Shown here: piece by piece, positions 1 through 6,576 of the stretch
How the letters are laid out: each line of letters begins with the position of its first letter
Numbering within the stretch: the stretch's first letter is position 1
Assembly: GCA_964471535.1 (NCBI GenBank)
Contig: CAYYHA010000161.1
Span: 1 to 9,600, forward strand
Source of the DNA: CAYYHA01 sp964471535
GTDB taxonomy: Bacteria > Myxococcota > Myxococcia > SLRQ01
Reading direction: 5' to 3'
Length of the DNA stretch: 9,600 bases
Made by a program: the position numbers and the translations under genes
Notes under the pieces: model-generated
Told to the model about the DNA's origin: nothing
Database searches by the model: none
Seen by the model: the letters and a program-made list of their open reading frames with translations, nothing else

Positions 1-353
1 TTGATGATCGCCAGCGTGTACAGGAAGGCGAAGACGCTCTCTCCCCCTCCAGTCAGCCAGACGAGAAACGTCGCCATCGCCACGTCGCCCACGACCTGGG
101 CCCAAGCAATGAGCCCGATGGAGCGCCCCGCCCCTTGCCGCAGCATGAGCAGGTAGGCGATGGAGATCAGGTAGACGGCGACGGTCAGTCCGTAGAGCAG
201 CGACTGCACCGGCCCCGTCAGCGTGTCGCGCTCGGTGAAAGTGAGCACCGCGGTGGCGGCGAGGAGCACGGTGATCACCGCCAAGCGGAATACCGTGACC
301 CAAACCAGCCGCCGGTGCAGCTCGCCCCGCTCGACACCTTCGCGGGGGGACAC
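1..353 (-). CDS. pilS: PilS-like sensor histidine kinase, N-terminal membrane part (partial; runs off left edge)
   Basis: Reading the minus strand from a GTG at 353 gives 117 open codons to the window edge. Only the membrane-sensor part is present: about four hydrophobic segments near residues 22-40, 51-71, 83-101 and from 106 on. The short motifs AWAQVVGDVAMAT and TGGGESVFAFLYTLAII resemble the N-terminal membrane domain of PilS/NtrB-type kinases, which ends in a Gly-Gly-rich loop before the last helix. No kinase domain can be seen, so the name rests on this resemblance and on position directly after pilC, as in Myxococcus and Geobacter. PilS phosphorylates PilR, the sigma-54 activator of pilA. 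The GTG start is chosen because GGAG (361-364) lies 7 nt upstream; the gap to the pilC stop is 14 bp, so co-transcription is very likely. Another membrane-bound histidine kinase remains possible. Confidence 0.8.
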   Translation of the reverse strand, partial: MSPREGVERGELHRRLVWVTVFRLAVITVLLAATAVLTFTERDTLTGPVQSLLYGLTVAVYLISIAYLLMLRQGAGRSIGLIAWAQVVGDVAMATFLVWLTGGGESVFAFLYTLAII

Positions 354-367
354 GTCGACGCTCCGAG

Positions 368-1597
368 CTACTTGATCGCGCCTGCCAGGGAGAAGATAGG
401 CAGGTACATGGCCACGAGGAAGCCGCCGACGACGCCGCCCAAGAACACCATCAGCATCGGTTCAATGAGGCTGGTCAGCGAGGCGACAGCTTGGTCGACC
501 TCATCGTCATAGAAATCGGCGATCTTCTGCAGCATCTGGTCCATCGCACCCGTCGCCTCACCGACCGCAATCATCTGGGTGACCATCTCTGGGAAGACCT
601 TCACCTCGGTCAGGGGCTGACCGATCGTCTTGCCCTGGGAGATGCCCTCGCGGACCTTCATGATGGCATCTTCGATCACCTTGTTGCCCGCCGACTTCGC
701 ACAGACCTCGAGGGCTTCGAGAATCGCCACGCCCGAGGAGATCATGGTGCCGAGGGTTCGCGTGAAGCGAGCGACCGCGACCTTGCGGATGAGGTCACCA
801 AAGAGCGGTAGGCGTAGCTTCAGGGCATCCCAGGCAGCGCGCCCCTTCGGGTGACTCGTAATGAGCTTCGGGATCACCACGATGCCAACGATGATCCCAA
901 CGAGCACCCAGATGTTGTCGCGCAGCCCGTTGGACAGGTCCACGACGAACTGGGTCGGACCGGGCAGCGACGATCCAAAGTCCTTGAACATCTTTTCGAA
1001 GACGGGCACCACCCAAATCAAGAGGACGATGGTGACGCCGATCGCGACGACGATGACCACCGCTGGGTAGACCATCGCCCCTTTTACCTTGCGGATCAGC
1101 TTGTCGTTCTTCTCGATGTATGCGGCGAGACGGTTGAGGATGGTGTCGAGGATACCGCCGACCTCGCCTGCACGGACGAGTTCGACATAGAGCTGATCAA
1201 AGACCTTTGGGTGCTGCGCCAAGGCATCGGCGAGGGTGGACCCAGCTTCCACCTTCTCCTTCACCGCCTTCAGCACCACTCGAAAGTGCACGTTCTGGAT
1301 CTGGCTCGACAGAATCTCGAGGCACTGCACGAGGGGGAGACCGGCGTCGATCATCGTGGCAAACTGCCGGGTGAAGACGACCAGGTCTTTGCGCGAGACG
1401 CCCGAGGAGCCAGGCATCTTGATGTAGATTTCCAGAGGCTTCTTCTTCACCTTCTCTGGGGTCATCCCCATCTGGCGAAGACGCGCCTCGACGGAGGCCT
1501 TGTCGGCGGCCTCCATTTCCCCCTTCTTGGTCTCGCCCGATTTGGTCTTGGCTTCCCAGACCCAAACCGGGAGCTTCTTTGCTGTTGCTGTCGCCAC
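368..1597 (-). CDS. pilC: Type IV pilus inner-membrane platform protein PilC
   Basis: PilC is the polytopic inner-membrane platform of the T4P machine that couples the cytoplasmic motors PilB and PilT to pilin assembly and disassembly. From the GTG at 1597 the protein is 409 residues, normal for the family. It contains the two GspF/PilC (T2SSF) repeats at about residues 71-198 and 274-396; parallel motifs DAGLPLVQCLEIL (84-96) and SSGVAILEALEV (287-298) mark their starts. Hydrophobic segments lie near 176-200, 229-246 and 378-402, the last close to the C-terminus as usual. A Lys-rich cytoplasmic N-terminal region (about 1-70) precedes the first repeat. The GTG is preferred over an in-frame TTG at 1618 because AGGAG (1602-1606) sits 4 nt before it. 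The gene lies 60 bp after pilT and 14 bp before the pilS-like gene. Confidence 0.95.
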   Translation of the reverse strand: MATATAKKLPVWVWEAKTKSGETKKGEMEAADKASVEARLRQMGMTPEKVKKKPLEIYIKMPGSSGVSRKDLVVFTRQFATMIDAGLPLVQCLEILSSQIQNVHFRVVLKAVKEKVEAGSTLADALAQHPKVFDQLYVELVRAGEVGGILDTILNRLAAYIEKNDKLIRKVKGAMVYPAVVIVVAIGVTIVLLIWVVPVFEKMFKDFGSSLPGPTQFVVDLSNGLRDNIWVLVGIIVGIVVIPKLITSHPKGRAAWDALKLRLPLFGDLIRKVAVARFTRTLGTMISSGVAILEALEVCAKSAGNKVIEDAIMKVREGISQGKTIGQPLTEVKVFPEMVTQMIAVGEATGAMDQMLQKIADFYDDEVDQAVASLTSLIEPMLMVFLGGVVGGFLVAMYLPIFSLAGAIK

Positions 1598-1606
1598 GGT
1601 GCTCCT
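1595..1606 (-). promoter_or_regulatory. Ribosome-binding site and GTG start of pilC
   Basis: AGGAG at 1602-1606 lies 4 nt upstream of GTG (1595-1597). The spacing is on the short side, but it is the only good Shine-Dalgarno near the 5' end. The in-frame TTG seven codons upstream (1618) sits inside a small palindrome and has no comparable ribosome-binding site. Confidence 0.65.
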
Positions 1607-1611
1607 AGTAT

Positions 1612-1623
1612 GCCACAAGTGGC
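1612..1623 (-). repeat. Near-palindrome in the pilT-pilC gap
   Basis: GCCACTTGTGGC is a 5+5 bp perfect inverted repeat around a TT centre, about 5 nt upstream of the pilC Shine-Dalgarno. The 2-nt centre makes a stable RNA hairpin unlikely without opening the inner pair. It could be a minor translational element or a dimeric protein site, or chance in GC-rich DNA. Confidence 0.3.
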
Positions 1624-1657
1624 TCTCTGTTCGCGAAGTCCACCTCCGCCTTGGCCC

Positions 1658-2761
1658 TCACCCGCGGGGAGCGGGCCGGCGCTGCGGCCCTCCGATGGAG
1701 CCCGTCGCCATCATCTGCCGCAGTTCCTCGGGATCGCTCGACCGGGAGAGCGCATCCTCCATGGTGATGAGGCGCCGGGAGAAGAGGTCGTAGAGCGATT
1801 GGTTGAAGGTTTGCATGCCGAACTTGTTCTGGCCCACCTGCATCTGTGAGTAGATCTGGTGGATCTTGTCTTCACGGATCAGGTTCCGAATCGCGGGATT
1901 GGGGACCATGATCTCCAGTGCGAGCACACGCCCCGGAGCACCAGCGCGGGGAAGCAGAGCCTGTGTAATCACGCCTTCGAGAACGAAGGAGAGCTGCGCT
2001 CGCACCTGAGTCTGCTGGTACGGCGGAAAGACATCGATGATTCGGTTGATGGACTGCACACAGGAGTTGGTGTGCAGCGTCGCGAAGCACATGTGGCCGG
2101 TTTCACTGATGGTGAGTGCGGCCTCGATGGTCTCCAAGTCCCGGAGCTCGCCGACCAGCACGACGTCCGGGTCCTGCCGGAGGACATACTTCAAGGCCAC
2201 CTTGAAGCTCTTAGTATCGGCCCCCACCTCCCGCTGGTTGACCAAGCAACTCTTGTGCGGGTGCAGATACTCGATGGGATCCTCGATGGTGAGGATGTGT
2301 TCGTGCCGCTCGGTGTTGATCTTGTCGATGATCGACGCCAGCGTCGTCGATTTGCCCGCTCCCGTCGGCCCGGTCACCAGCACCAAGCCCCGCGGCTTCT
2401 TCGCCAGCTCGCCCACCACCGGAGGCAGGCCCAGCTCGGCAAAGGAGAGGATCTTGAAGGGGATGGTCCGAAACGCGCCCGCCACCGCACCACGCTGCAT
2501 GAAGATGTTGGCACGAAAACGGGACAGCCCCTTCACCCCAAAGGAGAGGTCGAGCTCGTTGTCCTCTTCGAAACGATGCTTCTGCGCATCGGTGAGGATC
2601 GAGTAGCACAGCTGCTTCGTCTCGACGGGTGTGAGGGGAGCGGTCTTGAGCGGCACCAGTTTCCCATCGATGCGTAGCTGCGGTGGCGAGCCGGTTGTGA
2701 TGTGGAGGTCGCTCGCCCCCTTCTCCACCATGGCCTTCAAGAGCTGATGCAGATTCGCCAA
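1658..2761 (-). CDS. pilT: Type IV pilus retraction ATPase PilT
   Basis: PilT is the hexameric cytoplasmic ATPase that powers pilus disassembly and retraction, driving twitching or social motility. The 367-residue product has the family order: N-terminal PAS-like domain (about 1-110), Walker A GPTGAGKST (131-139), Asp box LTIEDPIEY (157-165), Walker B region DVVLVGELRD (199-208), His box GHMCFATLHT (222-231), and the PilT-typical C-terminal motif AIRNLIRE (290-297) needed for retraction. That last motif separates PilT from PilB. Walker A carries Ala135 where PilT proteins usually have Ser; this still fits the GxxxxGK[ST] pattern, so activity is expected. The start is TTG, supported by GGGAG 6 nt upstream and by the conserved beginning LHQLLKAMVEKGASDLHI. 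It lies 67 bp after pilB and 60 bp before pilC. Confidence 0.96.
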   Translation of the reverse strand: MANLHQLLKAMVEKGASDLHITTGSPPQLRIDGKLVPLKTAPLTPVETKQLCYSILTDAQKHRFEEDNELDLSFGVKGLSRFRANIFMQRGAVAGAFRTIPFKILSFAELGLPPVVGELAKKPRGLVLVTGPTGAGKSTTLASIIDKINTERHEHILTIEDPIEYLHPHKSCLVNQREVGADTKSFKVALKYVLRQDPDVVLVGELRDLETIEAALTISETGHMCFATLHTNSCVQSINRIIDVFPPYQQTQVRAQLSFVLEGVITQALLPRAGAPGRVLALEIMVPNPAIRNLIREDKIHQIYSQMQVGQNKFGMQTFNQSLYDLFSRRLITMEDALSRSSDPEELRQMMATGSIGGPQRRPAPRG

Positions 2762-2772
2762 GTCGCACTCCC
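2759..2772 (-). promoter_or_regulatory. Ribosome-binding site and TTG start of pilT
   Basis: GGGAG (2768-2772) precedes TTG (2759-2761) by 6 nt. No in-frame ATG lies nearby that would keep the conserved PilT N-terminus; the first internal Met is residue 11, inside the conserved helix. A GTG three bases away from the TTG belongs to a different frame without a recognisable protein. Confidence 0.75.
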
Positions 2773-2809
2773 GTCAAATGCTGTCCTGCCCCACGCTGCG
2801 CTCTTCGAC

Positions 2810-2824
2810 GCCGGCCTCTCCGGC
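2810..2824 (-). repeat. Small inverted repeat after pilB
   Basis: A 5-bp GC-only inverted repeat (GCCGG / CCGGC) with a 5-nt loop lies just after the pilB stop. No T-run follows it on the minus strand, so it is not a convincing terminator. It could weakly stabilise or attenuate the pilB-pilT message. In DNA this GC-rich, chance is a real alternative. Confidence 0.25.
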
Positions 2825-2828
2825 AAGT

Positions 2829-4523
2829 TCAGGCGTCGGGCATGGTATTGCCGACGACCTCTTCGATGCTGGTGACACCCTCCTTCAGCTTGTTGATCGC
2901 AGCCATGCGGAGGGTCTGCATCCCGAGGCGAATGGCTTCCTGCTTGAGCTCTGCCGTGGAGGCACCGTTGATCACCATCTCCTTCAGAGGCTCGGAGAAG
3001 GTCATCACCTCATATACGGCCACCCGACCCTTGTAGCCCGTCTCGTTGCAGGCCCGACATCCCCCGGGCTCGTACACGTCGAAGGTACCGATGTCCTCGG
3101 GGTTGACGCCGATATCCAAGAGGACCTGCTCGTCGACCGACGCCTTCCGCTTGCACTCATTGCACAGCCGCCGCGCCAGACGCTGGGCGAGAACCAGGTT
3201 CACCGAGGCGGTCACCAGGAAGGGTTCGATGCCCATGTTGAGCAGGCGGCTCACGGTGGAGGGGGCATCGTTGGTGTGGAGCGTGGAAAGCACGAGGTGC
3301 CCGGTCAGTGCGGCCTTCACCGCGATCTCCGCGGTCTCGAAATCCCGGATCTCGCCCACCATGATGATGTCCGGGTCCTGCCGGAGGAAGCTCCGTAGAG
3401 CCGCGGCGAAGTTGAGGCCGATCTCCTCGTGCATCTGTACCTGGTTGATGCCTGCGAAGTTGAACTCGACCGGGTCTTCCGCCGTGGAGATGTTCTCGGA
3501 GGTCTTGTTCAGATCGGCAAGCGCCGAGTAGAGCGTGGTGGTCTTGCCCGAACCGGTGGGCCCCGTTACCAGCACCATGCCGTAGGGGCGATGGATCGCA
3601 TCCAAGAACTCTTTGAGTGGCCCTGGCTCGAACCCCAGCTTCGTCATATCGAGCTGCAGGTTCGACTTGTCGAGGAGCCGGAGCACCACCTTCTCGCCGA
3701 AGAGGGTAGGACAGACGGAGACGCGGAAGTCCATCTCCCGGCCCTTACCCAGCTTCAGCTTGATGCGGCCGTCTTGCGGCAGGCGGCGCTCGGCGATGTC
3801 GAGGTCCGCCATGATCTTGATTCGGGAGGTGAGTGCGTTGCGGAGCTTGAAGGGCGGCCGCATGACCTCGTAGAGAACGCCGTCGATCCGGAAGCGAACC
3901 CGGAAGTCCTTCTCGTACGGTTCGATGTGGATGTCGGACGCGCCCTTCTTGATCGCGTCCACGAGGATGAGGTTGACGAGCTTGACGACCGGCGCATCCT
4001 CGGCGCTGCGCTCGAGGTCGACGATGTCGTCCTCTTCTTGGGTGCTGACCTCGATGTCCTCGTCGTCGAAGCCCTCCATGACCTCTTCGTAGGAGGGCCC
4101 GGTGTTGTAGTAGCGGTCGATGGCGTCCTTGATCTGACCATCGGATGCGACGACGACCTCGATGTTGTAGCCAGTGAGGAACTTGATGTCGTCGATGGCG
4201 AAGATGTTGGACGGATCGCTCATAGCCACGATGAGCGACGCCCCCGCCCGGTTGACGGGGATGCAGCTGTGCTTCTCGCAGACGTCCCGCGGAACGAGCT
4301 TCACCACCTCGGGATCGATGTCGAAGTCGTTCAGGTTGATCGACGGAACGCCGTACTGCTTCGAAAGGAAGCTGGTGAGTTCCGATTCCTCGATCGCCCC
4401 GAGCTTGGTGAGGTGGTAGCCCAGGCGCCCCCCCTCTCGCTTTTGCTGTTCCTGCGCCTGCTGAAGCTGCTGAAGTGAGATCAGGTTCTCTCGAACGAGA
4501 AGCTCTCCGAGCCGACCTGCCAT
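2829..4523 (-). CDS. pilB: Type IV pilus extension ATPase PilB
   Basis: PilB is the hexameric cytoplasmic ATPase that drives pilus polymerisation, opposing PilT. The 564-residue length fits the family. A MshEN/GspE N-terminal domain spans about residues 1-145 (GRLGELLVRENLIS at 3-16), followed by an acidic linker (about 150-175). The ATPase core has Walker A GPTGSGKTTT (321-330), Asp box STAEDPVEF (346-354), Walker B region DIIMVGEIRD (385-394) and His box GHLVLSTLHT (408-417). A tetracysteine zinc site typical of PilB/GspE is visible as CNEC (454-457) and CRAC (489-492). The ATG at 4523 is preferred to an upstream extension because AAGGAG (4529-4534) lies 5 nt before it and the conserved N-terminus begins there. 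It is the first gene of the pil cluster here, 137 bp after aroE. Confidence 0.96.
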   Translation of the reverse strand: MAGRLGELLVRENLISLQQLQQAQEQQKREGGRLGYHLTKLGAIEESELTSFLSKQYGVPSINLNDFDIDPEVVKLVPRDVCEKHSCIPVNRAGASLIVAMSDPSNIFAIDDIKFLTGYNIEVVVASDGQIKDAIDRYYNTGPSYEEVMEGFDDEDIEVSTQEEDDIVDLERSAEDAPVVKLVNLILVDAIKKGASDIHIEPYEKDFRVRFRIDGVLYEVMRPPFKLRNALTSRIKIMADLDIAERRLPQDGRIKLKLGKGREMDFRVSVCPTLFGEKVVLRLLDKSNLQLDMTKLGFEPGPLKEFLDAIHRPYGMVLVTGPTGSGKTTTLYSALADLNKTSENISTAEDPVEFNFAGINQVQMHEEIGLNFAAALRSFLRQDPDIIMVGEIRDFETAEIAVKAALTGHLVLSTLHTNDAPSTVSRLLNMGIEPFLVTASVNLVLAQRLARRLCNECKRKASVDEQVLLDIGVNPEDIGTFDVYEPGGCRACNETGYKGRVAVYEVMTFSEPLKEMVINGASTAELKQEAIRLGMQTLRMAAINKLKEGVTSIEEVVGNTMPDA

Positions 4524-4558
4524 GCGTTCTCCTTGGGTATGGACGCGGTTCGCATGGA

Positions 4559-4588
4559 AGTCTACGCGCCCGCTGCCAGCGCGATCAA
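4559..4588 (-). promoter_or_regulatory. Candidate sigma-70-type promoter of the pil operon
   Basis: On the minus strand TTGATC (4583-4588) and TAGACT (4559-4564) are separated by 18 bp. Each matches four of six consensus positions. Transcription would begin near 4552 and leave a leader of about 28 nt before the pilB ATG, which contains its AAGGAG. The placement in the only sizeable gap upstream of pilB supports it, but the match is modest and no start site is known. Confidence 0.35.
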
Positions 4589-4592
4589 GAAG

Positions 4593-4620
4593 ACGCAAGG
4601 CAGCGAGGGGACCCTTGCGT
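4593..4620 (-). repeat. 8-bp perfect inverted repeat between aroE and pilB
   Basis: The arms ACGCAAGG (4613-4620 on the minus strand) and CCTTGCGT (4593-4600) are perfect complements around a 12-nt loop. The repeat lies 40 nt after the aroE stop and ends 4 nt before the candidate pilB -35 element. It could be a weak terminator of the ribF-aroE unit (followed only by CTTCTTGAT, not a true T-run) or an operator for a regulator of pilB. Confidence 0.4.
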
Positions 4621-4660
4621 GTGGCCACCGCGCCGCTTCGGCACCCGCCTGCGGCGACCC

Positions 4661-5533
4661 CTAGGGAGAGGCGGAAGCCTCGCACCTGCGCCGCAGCGCT
4701 GCCCGTACGGCACGGCGCATCGAAGCGCGATCGGCTGCGTCGAGGGTTCGGCCGAGCCACCGCTCGGCGGATCGCGCCCCCTGGTGCACCAGCATGCCCA
4801 GCCCGTCGACGGCCCGCAGTCCCCGGCCTCGAGCGATCCGAAGGAGCGGCGTGGGCTCGAGGCTGTAGACCATGTCGTACACAGTCGCACCTTTCGGGAG
4901 GTGCGCCACATCGATCGGCGGGGACTCCCCCTTCAGGCCGACCGAGGTCGCATTGATGAGGAGCTGCGCTGCTTCGAGGGCGGCATCCTCCAATCCGCCA
5001 GCGGTGATCGGGACATCGAATGCCACACTGAGGCGCCGAGCGAGCGCCTGCGCCCGGGGAACCGTCCGATTGAGCACCCGAATGGCTTGGGCCCCACCGA
5101 GGGCCAGGGCCGCGACCGCGGCTGCGGCTGCGCCGCCGGCTCCCAGCACCACACAGCGCCGGCCGCGCACCGGGACGCGGGCCGCCCGCAGCGCATCGAG
5201 GAGCCCGATCGCGTCCACGTTGTCGCCCCGGAGCGCCCCGCGCGAATCGCGATAGACGAGGTTCACCGAGCCAAGTTGCTCGGCAAGGGGATCGAGGTGA
5301 TCGAGCAGGGCGGCCACCGCTTCCTTGTGGGGGAGGGTCACGTTGAACCCGGCGATCCCAGCGGCATCGAGGCCCGCGACCGCCTCGGCGAGCCGAGCAG
5401 GCGGCACCTCGAGCGCCACATAGACGCCGTCGTGCCCCAGTCGACGGAAGAGGGCGGTGTGCATTGCGGGGCTAGCCGAATGCCGCACGGGCGCACCGAG
5501 CACCGCATACAGCCGTGTGCACGCGCTGCTCAT
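4661..5533 (-). CDS. aroE: Shikimate dehydrogenase (NADP+)
   Basis: AroE reduces 3-dehydroshikimate to shikimate with NADPH in aromatic amino acid and chorismate biosynthesis, in the cytoplasm. The 290-residue product has the full motif set: the shikimate-binding segment GAPVRHSASPAMHT (13-26) with Ser19 and Ser21; FNVTLPHKE (63-71) with the catalytic Lys70; Asn91; GDNVDAIG (103-110) with the catalytic Asp107; the dinucleotide-binding loop GAGGAA (131-136); NRT (155-157) in the NADPH-specificity region; LINATSVG (192-199); and the C-terminal GLGMLVHQGA (244-253). No key residue is missing. The ATG overlaps the ribF stop as ATGA, so the two are probably translationally coupled; the Shine-Dalgarno is poor (GGCGGG directly adjacent), which fits coupling. 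An upstream in-frame extension into ribF has no family homology. Confidence 0.95.
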   Translation of the reverse strand: MSSACTRLYAVLGAPVRHSASPAMHTALFRRLGHDGVYVALEVPPARLAEAVAGLDAAGIAGFNVTLPHKEAVAALLDHLDPLAEQLGSVNLVYRDSRGALRGDNVDAIGLLDALRAARVPVRGRRCVVLGAGGAAAAAVAALALGGAQAIRVLNRTVPRAQALARRLSVAFDVPITAGGLEDAALEAAQLLINATSVGLKGESPPIDVAHLPKGATVYDMVYSLEPTPLLRIARGRGLRAVDGLGMLVHQGARSAERWLGRTLDAADRASMRRAVRAALRRRCEASASP

Positions 5534-6459
5534 CCCGCCAGTCGCCGGCGCGCCACCTCGATGTCCTCGCGGATCTGCGCTCGCAATGCGTCCGGTCCCG
5601 AGAAGCGGCGCTCCCCTCGGAGGCGCGCCGCGAAGGCCACGCGCATCCGCCGCCCGTAGAGCGCTTCCCCGCCCCAATCGATGAGATGCGTCTCGATGCG
5701 GACGATCTCGTCCTCATTGAAGGTCGGCACGGTTCCGATGTTCGTAACCGAAGGCCAGACCCGAGCCCCGTCGAGCCAGGCTCTCGTCGCATAGACACCC
5801 GCTGCGGGCAGAAGTTCTCCGTCCACCTCGAGATTGGCGGTCGGGATCCCGATCTTCGTCCCGCGGCCGGCGCCGCGCACCACCGTCCCATCGATATCGA
5901 AGGGACGCCCGAGGAGCGTCGCAGCCGCTTCGACGCGGCCCTGGAGCACCAGCTCGCGAATCTTGGAGGAGCTGGGCACGATGCCCCCCGGCAAGGTGAC
6001 GGGCGGGACGACCTCGACTGCGAAGCCGTGGGCGCGACCGAGCCGCTGTAGCACCTCGGGGGTTCCCGTGCGCCGGCGCCCGAAGGTGAAGTCGTAGCCC
6101 ACGACGACCCCCAGCGCCCGCGCGGGCAGGAGCACCTCGGCCACGAAGGCCTCAGGCGAGAGCTCGGCCAGCGCGCGGGTGAACGGAAGCACCAGGGCGC
6201 CGGCGAGCCCCGCTTCCTCCATCAGCTCGAGGCGGCGGGCGAGCGTGCAAAGGAGGGGTGGGGCCAACTCGGGCGCGAGCACCTTGGCTGGGTGGGGGTC
6301 GAAGGTCAGCGCCAGGGGCTGAGCGCCCCTCTCCCGTGCCTGCGCGATCGCGCGATCGAAGAGGGCCCGGTGCCCGAGGTGCACTCCATCGAAGGTGCCC
6401 ATCGCGTAGACCGCCGACCCCTGGATCTCGGCTGGGCGCTCGTAGCGGTGAAAGGCCAT
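5530..6459 (-). CDS. ribF: Bifunctional riboflavin kinase / FMN adenylyltransferase (FAD synthetase)
   Basis: RibF phosphorylates riboflavin to FMN and adenylates FMN to FAD. The 309-residue protein carries both domains. The N-terminal adenylyltransferase has GTFDGVHLGH (21-30, the HxGH-type nucleotidyltransferase motif), TFDPHP (52-57), GYDFTFGRRRTG (121-132) and SSSKIR (163-168). The C-terminal riboflavin kinase has GRGTKIGIPTAN (198-209), GVYA (221-224), PTF (245-247) and ETHLID (256-261). Length and order are typical of bacterial RibF. The start chosen is the ATG at 6459, just before the usual N-terminus; only a GGGG run lies close upstream. An in-frame GTG seven codons earlier is possible. 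It begins 51 bp after a terminator and overlaps aroE by 4 bp. Nothing ties it specifically to its pilus or cytochrome neighbours. Confidence 0.95.
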   Translation of the reverse strand: MAFHRYERPAEIQGSAVYAMGTFDGVHLGHRALFDRAIAQARERGAQPLALTFDPHPAKVLAPELAPPLLCTLARRLELMEEAGLAGALVLPFTRALAELSPEAFVAEVLLPARALGVVVGYDFTFGRRRTGTPEVLQRLGRAHGFAVEVVPPVTLPGGIVPSSSKIRELVLQGRVEAAATLLGRPFDIDGTVVRGAGRGTKIGIPTANLEVDGELLPAAGVYATRAWLDGARVWPSVTNIGTVPTFNEDEIVRIETHLIDWGGEALYGRRMRVAFAARLRGERRFSGPDALRAQIREDIEVARRRLAG

Positions 6460-6467
6460 GGGCCCCG

Positions 6468-6476
6468 CTGATAGCA
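6468..6476 (-). promoter_or_regulatory. Possible extended -10 element of ribF
   Basis: TGC followed by TATCAG matches an extended -10 (TGnTATAAT) at TG and four of six hexamer positions. It lies just after the terminator of the cytochrome gene, where ribF needs a promoter. No -35 match is seen at 17 bp spacing. The expected start near 6461 would leave almost no leader before the ATG at 6459, so either ribF mRNA is nearly leaderless or this is not the promoter. Confidence 0.25.
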
Positions 6477-6509
6477 CGATCCGCCGGCTGGGTGCTCCCT
6501 TTGCATCGG

Positions 6510-6547
6510 AACCAAAGAGAGCGCCGGACCCGAAACGGGCCCGGCGC
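6510..6547 (-). terminator. Intrinsic terminator of the multiheme cytochrome gene
   Basis: A 12-bp stem (arms 6536-6547 and 6521-6532) with one G-U pair and a 3-nt TTT loop is followed on the minus strand by TCTCTTTGGTT. The stem is almost all G-C. The location 30 nt after the cytochrome stop codon and before ribF fits a rho-independent terminator that separates the two units. Confidence 0.85.
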
Positions 6548-6558
6548 CGCTTCACTCC

Positions 6559-6574
6559 GCCGTCTGGAGACGGC
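6559..6574 (-). repeat. Hairpin directly after the cytochrome stop codon
   Basis: GCCGTCT and AGACGGC form a 7-bp inverted repeat around a 2-nt centre (a 5-6 bp stem with a 4-6 nt loop in RNA), beginning 2 nt after the stop at 6577-6579. It stands in tandem with the stronger terminator hairpin downstream and may protect the 3' end or assist termination. It has no T-run of its own. Confidence 0.5.
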
Positions 6575-6576
6575 CG

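Noticed and set aside
851..4478. Several long plus-strand open frames opposite pilC, pilT and pilB (for example 851-1849, 1859-2677, 3429-4478)
   Set aside because: They are antisense shadows with His/Asp/Arg-rich low-information translations; the minus-strand frames contain all family motifs.
4524..4660. A sigma-54 promoter upstream of pilB (TGGCAGCGGGCGCGT)
   Set aside because: The -24-like TGGCA is present but the required -12 GC and TTGC are missing at the correct spacing.
4524..4760. An N-terminal extension of pilB to 4760
   Set aside because: It would overlap the 3' end of aroE, lacks PilB homology, and a strong AAGGAG sits at the right distance from the ATG at 4523.
5534..5677. An N-terminal extension of aroE to 5677
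   Set aside because: It overlaps the conserved end of ribF, is Arg/Gly/Pro-rich without AroE motifs, and the ATG at 5533 directly precedes the conserved shikimate-binding segment.
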